The translations under genes were made by a program, and so were the position numbers. Source: an uncultured Flavobacteriales bacterium (GTDB lineage: Bacteria; Bacteroidota; Bacteroidia; Flavobacteriales_D; Crocinitomicaceae). Taken from it: a stretch of 49,539 nucleotides of DNA. Position 1 is the first letter of the stretch. The number at the start of each line of letters is the position of its first letter. Under the pieces are notes generated by a model, which searched no databases, was not told where the DNA came from, and saw only the letters and a list, made by a program, of their open reading frames with translations. The stretch is taken from assembly GCA_903823565.1 (NCBI GenBank), contig CAIJTF010000036.1, positions 1-49,539 on the forward strand, given 5' to 3'. Below are positions 8,099 through 16,732 of the stretch, piece after piece.

Positions 8099-8971
8099 AT
8101 GCAAATACGAATTGTTTCTATCCTTTTTTTGGCGATATCTTATATGGGTACCAGTCAAATTAAAATTACTCAACTTCATTTAAATCAGGGAAACCACATC
8201 ACCTTCATTAACCCCAATGTTGCGTTGGATGGTTTCAACGATCTAGCTCCAAATTCAATGATTATGGGAAAGGATTTTAGTGCATTCTCACAGAATGAAT
8301 TATACCCCTACTCCCCGAATGTTAACGGTAATAATTTGGTAACCAATACCGCTTCCTTCAACGCCATTCAAGTTGGATTAAAACTCCCTAAACATCCATC
8401 AGGAACCTTGCGAATTGGATTGTCTACGGTAAAAAACAACTTGTTGAATACCCGTGGAACCTACACGCAATCCTTTGTTGTGGATACCTTTATATCCGTT
8501 CAAAATGGTTTCATGATTTTTGCAGATAGCATCGTATATCAATATTATTCAGGAAATTACAGCAACCAACAACTGCGGTTAGACGGTGCCTATATTTGGG
8601 AAAACGAAGCCGGAAAACGCTGGGCATTTACTGCTGGTCTTGGGCTGTCCCTTGGGCTGAGTTATCAATCAAGGACCACCTTGAGCTACGGCGAACGCAT
8701 TAACAGCTATGTAGTAAACAACGAAAACAAAGGTACCTCATCCTTTTCAGGGGAATATGAAACCTTTTCCAATAAAATGGCGTGGGGAACTACCGCCTAT
8801 GTTCCCTTAGGTATTGGGTTTAAACTCGGAACAAAACGCCCATTCTGGATACCATGGATGGTATATACGGAACTGCGTCCTTTCGTTTCTATCCTTAGTA
8901 TTCCTAACCATTCCCCTCGCTTTACGCCCGGTATTGGAACTGCAAGCGGAATTAGATACACGCTAAACTAA
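8099..8971 (+). CDS. Hypothetical secreted protein, predicted outer-membrane beta-barrel
   Basis: A 290-residue protein with a signal peptide (about 1-20, ending MGTSQ). Alternating hydrophobic/polar strands separated by Gly/Asn/Ser turns run through the protein (AIQVGLKLP, LRIGLSTV, WAFTAGLGLSLGLSYQ, YVPLGIGFKLG, ELRPFVSILSI). This is the look of a Bacteroidota outer-membrane barrel or conjugate surface protein, but I recognise no named family. It is convergent with the steroid-reductase-like gene, with only 10 nt between stops. No partner gene gives a hint of function. Confidence 0.7.
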   Translation: MQIRIVSILFLAISYMGTSQIKITQLHLNQGNHITFINPNVALDGFNDLAPNSMIMGKDFSAFSQNELYPYSPNVNGNNLVTNTASFNAIQVGLKLPKHPSGTLRIGLSTVKNNLLNTRGTYTQSFVVDTFISVQNGFMIFADSIVYQYYSGNYSNQQLRLDGAYIWENEAGKRWAFTAGLGLSLGLSYQSRTTLSYGERINSYVVNNENKGTSSFSGEYETFSNKMAWGTTAYVPLGIGFKLGTKRPFWIPWMVYTELRPFVSILSIPNHSPRFTPGIGTASGIRYTLN

Positions 8972-8981
8972 AAAGGGCCGA

Positions 8982-9737
8982 TTACCATAGGTAGGGAAGA
9001 ATGGCCTTACGATCTTTCGGGTAATCTACGAATTTCTCCTGATACCATTTGTGGTGTGAAATCGCACGCGGAACAACATTGGCAAAGGTCCAGATCGCAA
9101 AAACCACACCGGGTAAACTCCAGGTTAATATTCCGAAACCTACCCATTCAATTACCTCGCCCAATAGGTTTGGACACGATACCCATTTAAACAACCCCCC
9201 TTGCGGGATTTTATACCCGGTCTCTCCAGGTTTACGCAGGTTAATTAACAGGGCGTCTGAGTGCCAGTTAATTGCCATTCCTGTAAAAAAGACCATCATT
9301 CCAATAATGAATCGTGAATCCAAGAACCAATCGATGGTATAGGAAGCGAAGTTTCCAAAATAATACCCCATGAAAAATCCATTCATGGTATTAAAGAACA
9401 TGGCAGATACCATAATAATCACTGGCATTTTTTTACCATTGGTCTTCAGACGTAGCGGAAAAATAATGGATCGATTAAAATAATGAAACACAAAGAGCCC
9501 AACCATTATTCCACTTACCACAGTAAGCTGCTTTTTAGCATCCCATAAAAAATAGGCAAGGATTACGAGCACAAAAACCTCCATAATAAACCAACCCCAA
9601 CGGTTGTCAATCATGGGACCCCAACGCTCATTGGAGTGTCTACCATAAGGCGCTTTTTGCTTAAATAAATAAACAAAGGTGACTACGGCTATACCTATCC
9701 ATGACAAAGCTATCGTAAAATAAAGTTCATTACTCAT
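8982..9737 (-). CDS. 3-oxo-5-alpha-steroid 4-dehydrogenase (steroid 5-alpha-reductase)-like membrane enzyme
   Basis: A 251-residue integral membrane protein with six or so hydrophobic segments. The C-terminal half carries the family signature: LLINLRKPGETGYKIPQGG, LFKWVSCPNLLGEVIEW, then HHKWYQEKF and DRKAILPYLW at the end. Members reduce the C=C bond of enones in steroids or related lipids, with NADPH, in the membrane. The real bacterial substrate is not shown by the sequence. The gene starts 13 nt after the stop of the short-chain-reductase gene 9751-10743, so the two probably form an operon. Length is usual for the family (about 250-260). Confidence 0.85.
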   Translation of the reverse strand: MSNELYFTIALSWIGIAVVTFVYLFKQKAPYGRHSNERWGPMIDNRWGWFIMEVFVLVILAYFLWDAKKQLTVVSGIMVGLFVFHYFNRSIIFPLRLKTNGKKMPVIIMVSAMFFNTMNGFFMGYYFGNFASYTIDWFLDSRFIIGMMVFFTGMAINWHSDALLINLRKPGETGYKIPQGGLFKWVSCPNLLGEVIEWVGFGILTWSLPGVVFAIWTFANVVPRAISHHKWYQEKFVDYPKDRKAILPYLW

Positions 9738-9750
9738 CTATTGGGGTTTA

Positions 9751-10743
9751 TTAGTCAGAAATATACCCTTTTTCTTTGAACCATTGAATGAGATCCTTGA
9801 GGGTAGTTTCTATATCTCGAGGATTGTGTTGTAGGGCCATTCTTGCTTTTTGATGGGAAATAAACCGATTACCTTCCAATAGAATTTTAATGGACTCCGC
9901 GGTATACAATGGGGGTTTATTTGTTAGCCAAGCCATTCCTTTGACGAAAGGTAAACCCAAGCGAACCATCCATACGGGAACCGTAACCACCCGAAGGGGT
10001 ACTCCTTTCACCTTGGCTACCCATCCAATGAGTTCTTGCATGGTGAGGTACTTTCCCGATAGAAAATATACCTCGCCGATTTCCCCAAGATGTAGGGCAT
10101 TACAAAGGCTATGAGCTACGTCTCTCACATCCACCCAATCGTAGCCTCCACGAAAGACCGCTGGAATCTTACCTTGGTATATTTGTAATATCGCTTTTCC
10201 TTGAAGGGATAAAGCATTTTCCGGAGGGCCTATAACCGAGGTTGGATTTACTATGATTGCAGGAAGGCCCTGCTTGCAAAGTTCCATTACCACCTTTTGC
10301 CCGTCGCGTTTACTTCGGTCATAGGCGTATCCATCCTCTCCAACAAAATTGCGCGTTTCATTCATTACCTCGAATGCGGGATGTGGATCATATGCATGAA
10401 TAGAAGAAACATGAACCACCCGCTTTAATTTCATCCGCAAAGCAGATTCCATAATTACGCGAACACAATGTACATTGATCCATGCGACCCTTCCTTGTTT
10501 GTCTCCGTCAATGGAAACCTTTCCAGCCAGGTGAATTAACGCATCGCATCCTTCAAGGAATGCATCCATTGCTTTTAGATCCTTCAAGTCACCGTGATAA
10601 GGTTCCACGGCAATATTCTCATAAAAGCGTGTATCCCGATGCGTGAGAATTCGTACCTGGTATCCACGATGTAGTAATTCGTTTACAACAACGATTCCGA
10701 TATGACCAGTTGCTCCAGTTACGGCTATTTTCTTTAACTCCAT
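9751..10743 (-). CDS. NAD(P)-dependent epimerase/dehydratase, dihydroflavonol-4-reductase / 3-beta-HSD-like
   Basis: I place the start at ATG 10743, giving 330 residues beginning MELKKIAVTGATGHIG. The upstream open frame to 10824 overlaps the neighbouring gene and adds a non-family extension. GxxGxxG lies at residues 10-16 (Rossmann fold). HVSSIHAYDP and the catalytic YDRSK (YxxxK) mark an extended short-chain dehydrogenase, and VNPTSVIGPPE and YDWVDVRDVAH support the DFR/3-beta-hydroxysteroid dehydrogenase branch. It sits upstream of the 5-alpha-reductase-like gene, so both may act on one lipid. A weak -7 element TACCTTAG (10752-10759) is 8 nt upstream. The substrate is not known. Confidence 0.85.
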   Translation of the reverse strand: MELKKIAVTGATGHIGIVVVNELLHRGYQVRILTHRDTRFYENIAVEPYHGDLKDLKAMDAFLEGCDALIHLAGKVSIDGDKQGRVAWINVHCVRVIMESALRMKLKRVVHVSSIHAYDPHPAFEVMNETRNFVGEDGYAYDRSKRDGQKVVMELCKQGLPAIIVNPTSVIGPPENALSLQGKAILQIYQGKIPAVFRGGYDWVDVRDVAHSLCNALHLGEIGEVYFLSGKYLTMQELIGWVAKVKGVPLRVVTVPVWMVRLGLPFVKGMAWLTNKPPLYTAESIKILLEGNRFISHQKARMALQHNPRDIETTLKDLIQWFKEKGYISD

Positions 10744-10810
10744 AGAATACCCTAAGGTAGGTATAATTAGGCAGTCAAGACACTCCTTAAAAGTGTTTTT
10801 AGTACTGCGT

Positions 10811-12067
10811 TTAACGCTGATCAATGTTTACTCTACTGAAACAAGTGAGATCAAAACTTGCCTTTCTTTTTTGGTCACTCAGATGGTACCTTATATAGGT
10901 AGCTGATTCTCCGTCATACCCATCGGTATTGAAGCATTCAAATGCTCGATCGGGACAAACAGGTAAAAGTTCTCCACTTTTTTTGTTATTTTTAACCAAT
11001 TCTCCATTTTCGTTCATGGCGAGTAGGTAAATTTCGTTATTTATTCGTTCATCGATGGCAATATCCAGCGATTCACCCGCTTCAATCATTATCCAACCCT
11101 TGGTCTTTATTCCATCAATTGTATTTAATCCATATGAAATATAAATCCGTTTATCCGAGGTATTGTTAATTTCTAAAATCTGTGTCTCAAATCGGTTCTT
11201 TAAACTTGGTTTCGGAAAACGATTGGGAATCAAGGCATATGCCTCCTTAATTATTCGTAAATCACGATAGCGTAACCAACAATAACCATCTTTGCCCCAT
11301 TCTTTCCCCCAACTATTAACCAATTTGAACGCTCCTCCTCCTAATTCATCGTCGTAACCTACTATACACATGGCGTGTCCGCTGGATACGCTTGATGCAA
11401 TAAAATTATCCATGAGAATTACTCCATTACTATCCAAGTATTGCGCAATCAAATTTAATCCCATTCCGTTGGAAACAATCCCCATACCAACTACAACTGG
11501 GTTATGGTTTAATATCGCATTCTTTATCTGATCAACGTTTTGAGGCTGTAGTGGCGTGTAATTATGGAGTCGATATTCGTGACGGGATCGATCATCGTCT
11601 AGTGCACCATATGGATAAGGATATTCGTCTATTGTAGGAGACCCTTTTAGGGTTATAAGATTCAGACAAGGAACAATCCATGCACCATTATTGTCAGGTT
11701 CCACTTTATTTTGAAAGGAATACCTGTTAAACGTACTTAATGGAGAAAATACAGGCATTTTTATACCCCCCTCAAGTCGTTTTACCAACGTCATTCCATA
11801 ATAGGTTGTTGCCCATCCTGTACATGAACCCATGTCACCTTGATTACCTATTTCAGGGAGGAAATTTTCCAATGAATATCGTGGAATGAATTTGCGTTTC
11901 CCCCAAGCATTTACCTTCGATATGCGGAATGATGGCGGCACCTCCTCAGTATCCATTGCATGAGCATTTTCCATAGCAATTAAACTAAGGAGGCATGAGG
12001 TTAAAATTGATCTAAAGCAAAAATTTAGAGACCATTTTTTCTTAAAAGGATTGGATTTAGTAAGCAT
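10811..12067 (-). CDS. Secreted papain-family (C1A) cysteine peptidase
   Basis: A 418-residue protein with an N-terminal hydrophobic signal (about 1-37, ending ENAHA). The catalytic set is intact: oxyanion Gln76 and nucleophile Cys82 in GNQGDMGSCTGWA, His231 in SGHAMCIVGYDD and Asn251 in LVNSWGKEWG. No long inhibitory pro-region lies between signal and catalytic domain. About 140 residues after the protease domain form an extra beta-rich C-terminal region of unknown role. The enzyme should act outside the cytoplasm. It is divergent (66 nt) from the WG-repeat gene, and the short shared region could co-regulate the two. Family known, target unknown. Confidence 0.85.
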   Translation of the reverse strand: MLTKSNPFKKKWSLNFCFRSILTSCLLSLIAMENAHAMDTEEVPPSFRISKVNAWGKRKFIPRYSLENFLPEIGNQGDMGSCTGWATTYYGMTLVKRLEGGIKMPVFSPLSTFNRYSFQNKVEPDNNGAWIVPCLNLITLKGSPTIDEYPYPYGALDDDRSRHEYRLHNYTPLQPQNVDQIKNAILNHNPVVVGMGIVSNGMGLNLIAQYLDSNGVILMDNFIASSVSSGHAMCIVGYDDELGGGAFKLVNSWGKEWGKDGYCWLRYRDLRIIKEAYALIPNRFPKPSLKNRFETQILEINNTSDKRIYISYGLNTIDGIKTKGWIMIEAGESLDIAIDERINNEIYLLAMNENGELVKNNKKSGELLPVCPDRAFECFNTDGYDGESATYIRYHLSDQKRKASFDLTCFSRVNIDQR

Positions 12068-12133
12068 AGTAGAAGTAAAAAAATTAAATAGTAACGGAAA
12101 AGCGATTTTTGCATTTCAAGGAAAAACCTAATC

Positions 12134-14830
12134 ATGAAAAAGACTGCTTTAATAGTAACGATAACCTTTTCTATAGGTATCGGTTACACTCAAAGAATAA
12201 ATAAGCAAGTACAAAGGAATGAGGAAATAGCTTCCCATAGTTTGATAGACCCGAAAGAACCAAATGAACGCGAGAGTGATTCCGTATTTACTATATCCAT
12301 TGTACAAGATGGTTCCAAAGCAATTAAAACGTGTTATGGTTTGAAAGATAAGTCTGGAGAGGTTATGGTGGACGCAATTTACGATGGATTGACTCCTCTA
12401 CATCCAGAATCGGAATATTACATTATCACGAAAAAAGAAGGTAAAGGCCTCATTTCACGAAAAGGAACAATTATCATCGAGCCATTATACTTTGCGATAG
12501 ACATGATTAATCTCAAGGAAAGGCTAATCGCTATCTACCATTCCAGAAACGAGGTTCAACTAGCAAATATTCGGGGGGCATTTCTTTCAGAAATTTTTGA
12601 AGAAATAAAGCCTTTTGAGGGAGGATATATCGTAAAACAAGAAGGTAAATGGGGTACACTAGGCCACCATTTAAAATTCAATTTAAGGCCTAATTATAAA
12701 TCCATTCGCCGTACAAAAAACCAGCAATTAATCGTAAAAGACCATTATAATCTGCTAGGTTTTTACAACTATAGTGGAAAACTCGTTAATGGAATTAAAT
12801 ATGATAAAATCAAAGAAGTTCTTTTCAAAGATTCTTTGTTAGGCTACATAATAGAACGGTTTGAACACCAAGGTTTTTTGGATTCAAAATTAAATCAAGT
12901 AATCCCTTTGCAAGCAAATAAATTAGATTGGATAACAACCAACAAAGGGATTATATTCGCCATGAAAAATTCTGTAAAGAATAACATTAGCCTATTGGAT
13001 ATCAATGGGAAACCCCTCTGTAAAAAAGCCTTTAAGGAAATCAAACGATCTAAATTCAACCCAAATTTACTTATCGTTTCAACCATAACCAATGTAAAAC
13101 ACAAAGAAACACCCTATTCCAAACTTGTGAGGACAAATGTCGAACGATTTGGAATAATAAATGAAGAGGGAGATGTCCTTTTAGAATGTCATTTTGAAAA
13201 AATACTTGACTTTGGTAAGGATAAAGACATTTGGATTCAAAGAAATAATCAATGGTGTTACTACGATGTTAAAGCAAAAAGAATCTACAAGACATCCTAC
13301 TCCAATATTGTAAAAACGAGTAACAACCAGTTCATTGTTCAGAAAGGTGGCTTCAAAGAAAATAACTTTAACATCAATGGTGTTTTTGGACTATTAGATT
13401 CTAATTTTCAAGAAATTATACCTATTGAATACGAGGAAATTGAGGAAATTTTTGGCATGGACTCCATTTATCGAATTAAAAAAAATGGAGATTATGGATT
13501 ATTTAATTGCAGCGGAAAGGAAATATTACCGATTGAATTCAGCCATATCCAAATAAATTCCGTTGGGAGCATCATCGTTACCCGAACGAATTATAAAACC
13601 ATGTTGCCATACAGTACATTGATTTCGCTAACTGGAAAAGTCAGTAGTACTATAGGCCCCTTCCACCACCTTTCTTTTTGTACTCCAGATACCCTCATTC
13701 GATTTAGTAATAATGGGAATACCTTTGGCATTATGACCAACAAGGGGAAAATAATATTGGATCCTATTTATTTACATATCGATCCAAGAGTATTCAATGA
13801 TAGTCTTTTTTTTACGATTGAAGAACGAGGAACCCTATACCTGCATGAGGATTATGTAGAATACAATGGCGGTTCGACAGGGATTGTAAATTCAAGTGGG
13901 AAAACTTTACTTCCTTGCGAGTTTTCTACGGTATTATCACTCGAAAAACAATGGGTTATAGCCACGGATTTTTCTCAGGATAAAACCCTGACGAATTTAG
14001 TGGATACAAGTTGTGAAAACTTCGGCCGATTCAAGTATTTGCAACCGCTAAACCATAATGAAATGCTTTTCATAGCGGCGAAAGAGGTTACGAAATTAAA
14101 CAACCGCATCACGATCAATGGAAAATTTGGTTTAATGAATATAGACGGAGAATATATAATCCCCAATATATATTCAAGGCTTACTCAAAATGGAAATTTT
14201 TTAATTGGTTTCACCCTGGACAACAAGTTATACCGCTTGTTCGATCTTTCAGGTAATATTATTGTTGATTCTATGGAATCCATCTTACCGATCAGCGATA
14301 GCCTTTTTATATATCGTAAAAACGAAGTGGTCAAGGTTTATAATGCGGAGTCAAAATCTTTTGTATTCGATGTGAACTTCATTGATTTCATGTATCCAGA
14401 ATCAATATTCAGAAATTCGCACAACGAACCAAACCACTCTTTTGCTTCTCAGAGTGAGAGGTCTTATAATAACAACAACAATGGCGACCCAATTTTACCA
14501 AGTGAATCTCAATATGAGTTCTATGGTATAAAAAACAAGAAGAATAAATGGGGGATCATCAATAATCTCGGGGAAATCGTCATGAAGCCAAAATACGATT
14601 ATATTAAAATGGGTGAGCACGATCTCGTGATAGCAGGAAAATTGGATGAAGAAACCAATGAAATTAATTATGGCGTGGTACACGTAAATAATGAAATTGT
14701 TGTCCCATTTGATTATACTAACATTGACTTTGATGACTATGAACGCCTGTTATTTCATTGTTTCCAAGGATTAAAATACAAGGCAAAAGATCTATCGAAA
14801 CAAGAAATACAATTACAAAAACAAGAGTAA
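12134..14830 (+). CDS. Large WG-repeat protein, secreted
   Basis: An 898-residue protein with a signal peptide (about 1-19, IGIGYTQ). The body is a long array of degenerate WG/KWG-type repeats, each pairing a Gly-led strand (GLKDKSGEVMVDAIYDGL, GLISRKGTIIIEPLYF, GVFGLLDSN, YGLFNCSGKEILPIEF, FGLMNIDGEYIIPNIY, KWGIINNLGEIVMKPKYDYI) with a short turn. Such repeats fold as beta-structures thought to bind proteins or sugars. No enzyme motif is visible. Codon use is more AT-rich than in neighbouring housekeeping genes. It faces a secreted papain-like protease, so a surface pair is possible. No terminator is seen after it. Confidence 0.8.
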   Translation: MKKTALIVTITFSIGIGYTQRINKQVQRNEEIASHSLIDPKEPNERESDSVFTISIVQDGSKAIKTCYGLKDKSGEVMVDAIYDGLTPLHPESEYYIITKKEGKGLISRKGTIIIEPLYFAIDMINLKERLIAIYHSRNEVQLANIRGAFLSEIFEEIKPFEGGYIVKQEGKWGTLGHHLKFNLRPNYKSIRRTKNQQLIVKDHYNLLGFYNYSGKLVNGIKYDKIKEVLFKDSLLGYIIERFEHQGFLDSKLNQVIPLQANKLDWITTNKGIIFAMKNSVKNNISLLDINGKPLCKKAFKEIKRSKFNPNLLIVSTITNVKHKETPYSKLVRTNVERFGIINEEGDVLLECHFEKILDFGKDKDIWIQRNNQWCYYDVKAKRIYKTSYSNIVKTSNNQFIVQKGGFKENNFNINGVFGLLDSNFQEIIPIEYEEIEEIFGMDSIYRIKKNGDYGLFNCSGKEILPIEFSHIQINSVGSIIVTRTNYKTMLPYSTLISLTGKVSSTIGPFHHLSFCTPDTLIRFSNNGNTFGIMTNKGKIILDPIYLHIDPRVFNDSLFFTIEERGTLYLHEDYVEYNGGSTGIVNSSGKTLLPCEFSTVLSLEKQWVIATDFSQDKTLTNLVDTSCENFGRFKYLQPLNHNEMLFIAAKEVTKLNNRITINGKFGLMNIDGEYIIPNIYSRLTQNGNFLIGFTLDNKLYRLFDLSGNIIVDSMESILPISDSLFIYRKNEVVKVYNAESKSFVFDVNFIDFMYPESIFRNSHNEPNHSFASQSERSYNNNNNGDPILPSESQYEFYGIKNKKNKWGIINNLGEIVMKPKYDYIKMGEHDLVIAGKLDEETNEINYGVVHVNNEIVVPFDYTNIDFDDYERLLFHCFQGLKYKAKDLSKQEIQLQKQE

Positions 14831-15056
14831 TTTGTCCAATTTCACGCGTGCTCAAACAACGAGAAAACAGGTTAATTACCTATCTTCTCGTATCGAATAG
14901 CTTTCGGAATCATTATTTATATTTTGGTGATTAAATTTAAATGCTAAACCACAAACACGAACCTAAGTCACATTTGCACCTAACGGTTATGAAGTAATCA
15001 AGCATAATCGTAATAGAACCAACACAGGCAAGCGTTACATTACAAGCTTAAAACCT

Positions 15057-15103
15057 TCCCGCGTCGACTGAGTAGTCCGAAGGACATATCGAAGGCAGCG
15101 GGA
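15057..15103. repeat. Hairpin-forming REP-like element in the intergenic region
   Basis: Outer arms TCCCGC (15057-15062) and GCGGGA (15098-15103) enclose a small inner hairpin GTCC-GAA-GGAC (15075-15085). The GTCGACTGAG and GGACATATCGAAGG stretches look like the REP-like intergenic sequences of other Bacteroidota. Only one copy is in the window, so its repeat nature is inferred. Confidence 0.4.
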
Positions 15104-15127
15104 GAATGTTCTTTGTTTTTCTCGCTT

Positions 15128-15145
15128 GTCAAAAGAACTTTTGAC
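15128..15145. repeat. Perfect 8-bp inverted repeat
   Basis: GTCAAAAG (15128-15135), AA, CTTTTGAC (15138-15145). It lies just beyond the terminator of the tRNA gene. The stretch 14831-15192 otherwise holds only the REP-like hairpin and that terminator, and no coding frame I can support. Confidence 0.4.
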
Positions 15146-15151
15146 CGCGTT

Positions 15152-15187
15152 AAAAAAAAAACCCATTCCTTGCGGAAATGGGTTTTT
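15152..15187 (-). terminator. Terminator of the tRNA-Arg gene
   Basis: Read on the minus strand, AAACCCATT...AATGGGTTT arms (plus 15159-15167 and 15177-15185, with two further G-C pairs and one bulged base around a 4-nt loop) are followed by a run of T (plus-strand A-run 15152-15161). Confidence 0.75.
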
Positions 15188-15192
15188 GCTTG

Positions 15193-15266
15193 TGACCTCG
15201 TAAGGATTCAAACCTTAAACCTCCAGAGCCGTAATCTGGTGCTCTATTCAGTTGAGCTACGAGGCC
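15193..15266 (-). tRNA. tRNA-Arg (anticodon ACG)
   Basis: The minus strand folds as a full 74-nt cloverleaf: acceptor GGCCTCG/CGAGGTC with one G-U pair, T8 A9, D stem GCTC/GAGC, anticodon stem CCAGA/TCTGG around loop TTACGGC (anticodon ACG), variable loop AGGTT, T stem TAAGG/CCTTA and discriminator A. CCA is not encoded. The D loop has A15 and A19 instead of the usual G15 and G19, and the partner positions are T48 and T56, so both long-range contacts are kept as A-U. In bacteria an ACG anticodon is normally edited to ICG to read CGU, CGC and CGA. Confidence 0.95.
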
Positions 15267-15405
15267 AAAAAAAGAGTCATCTACTCGATCACCTTTGGCA
15301 AGTCGTTAACAACTGCTGTAAAGGTGTTGCAAAGATAGAACAATCTGTTCGTATTGCAATAGGTGTCTGACAGAATCACTAATTTTACAATACGAAACCA
15401 ATTTT

Positions 15406-15993
15406 ATGCAATACAACCTTTCGGAAATCAATGATCTAATTCGAAACCGTCGTTCTATCGTTCCAGAACATTTTTCCTCCCGTGCCATACACAAGGAACA
15501 GATTGAAACCCTTCTGCAAAACGCGCAATGGGCTCCAACCCACGGAAAAACACAACCCTGGAGGTTTCATGTTTTTATGGACGCTTCCCGCGAAAGATTA
15601 AGCCAGTTTTTAGGGAAAACCTACTTGGAACAAACCCCTAGCGAGAACCAAAACGAAATGAAACTGGCCAAATTACTGCGTAGACCCTTACTCGCAAGTG
15701 CTGTTATTGCGGTTTCAATGAAACGTCAAGAAGAGGAAAGAATTCCAGAAATTGAGGAAGTTGAGGCCGTCGCATGCGCTATTCAAAACATACATCTGAC
15801 ATGTACAGCCTACGGGCTTGGTGGTTTTTGGTCAACGCCGAAACTAATTTATTCACCCGCCATGAATGCGTTTTTAGGCTTAGGGGAAAAGGACAAATGC
15901 CTTGGACTCTTTTATGTCGGTTATCCGAACGTGGAATGGCCTTCCTCCCATAGAATTCCACTCGAATATCATACCGTATGGATGCATGAATAA
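15406..15993 (+). CDS. Nitroreductase family protein (FMN-dependent oxidoreductase)
   Basis: A 195-residue protein starting MQYNLSEINDLIRNRRS; the RRS near residue 20 is the usual FMN phosphate contact of the family. APTHGKTQPWRFHVF (about 45-58) and the C-terminal GLGGFWSTP and CLGLFYVGYP complete the nitroreductase fold. Such enzymes form dimers and reduce nitro groups, quinones or other electrophiles with NAD(P)H; the natural substrate is not evident. The predicted barrel gene overlaps its end by 8 nt, suggesting co-translation. No clear -7 element precedes it. Confidence 0.9.
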   Translation: MQYNLSEINDLIRNRRSIVPEHFSSRAIHKEQIETLLQNAQWAPTHGKTQPWRFHVFMDASRERLSQFLGKTYLEQTPSENQNEMKLAKLLRRPLLASAVIAVSMKRQEEERIPEIEEVEAVACAIQNIHLTCTAYGLGGFWSTPKLIYSPAMNAFLGLGEKDKCLGLFYVGYPNVEWPSSHRIPLEYHTVWMHE

Positions 15994-16732
15994 GCTTTTA
16001 TCCCTTCTCTTTTTAATGCTATTTTTTTCCGTTTTCGGTCAATTAGGTGACGGAAAACTCCCCTCCTATTTTGGGATACAAGTAAGATCGATTCTTCCTT
16101 CTTCCTTCGTTGGAAATCCTTCAACGGTCCTGCAAAAGGAGGGAATGAAGGCCGAAATAACGCAACGACCGGGCTATTCTTTTGGTGGCGTGGTACGGGT
16201 TGGTCTCACCGAACTCATTGCCCTTGAAACAGGAATTCACTTTAATCAGCGTTACTTTAATCTGAACGGTTCCCTTGCAGATTCGAATATCTTTGTTACC
16301 AATAAGTTGGCTTTTATTCAGTACGAAATTCCTGTTAATGCGCTATTTTACATTAAACTCACAAAACGAACCTACGCCAATGCTGCACTTGGCGTAGTAA
16401 GCGGGATAAAGCCGACCAGTATTGCAACCCTGAACAACATAAACGGTTCACAGTTTTTTTATCATACTGGATTCGTAGACAAAAAATTAGGATTCGACTT
16501 GAACGGTAACTTAGGGTTCGAATACCGCACCAAAAAATCAGGTTTTATCTATTTGGGAACCTCCGTTCGGCTTCCGCTAAATCCTTTGTTTGTCTATATC
16601 GCGACCTACCGAAACCAAGGCTACAAGGTGAGTCAATACGGGGATGTTTCAGGCGCCTTTCTCAGCGTGGATCTACGGTATTTTTTTAAGAACGTAAAAA
16701 CCGTTAAAGCCCCAGAACGCCCTATCGATTAA
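15986..16732 (+). CDS. Predicted outer-membrane beta-barrel protein
   Basis: The best start is ATG 15986, which overlaps the nitroreductase stop by 8 nt and gives 248 residues with a signal peptide MNKLLSLLFLMLFFSVFGQ. Strand-rich segments (GIQVRSILPS, GGVVRVGLTELIALETGIHF, IQYEIPVNALFYIKL, ANAALGVVSG, GFDLNGNLGFEYR, GAFLSVDLRYFFK) look like a small porin-like barrel of the PF13568 type. The upstream open frame to 15902 is the nitroreductase region in another frame. It is convergent with the DUF4249 gene, stops overlapping by 4 nt. Function unknown. Confidence 0.75.
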   Translation: MNKLLSLLFLMLFFSVFGQLGDGKLPSYFGIQVRSILPSSFVGNPSTVLQKEGMKAEITQRPGYSFGGVVRVGLTELIALETGIHFNQRYFNLNGSLADSNIFVTNKLAFIQYEIPVNALFYIKLTKRTYANAALGVVSGIKPTSIATLNNINGSQFFYHTGFVDKKLGFDLNGNLGFEYRTKKSGFIYLGTSVRLPLNPLFVYIATYRNQGYKVSQYGDVSGAFLSVDLRYFFKNVKTVKAPERPID

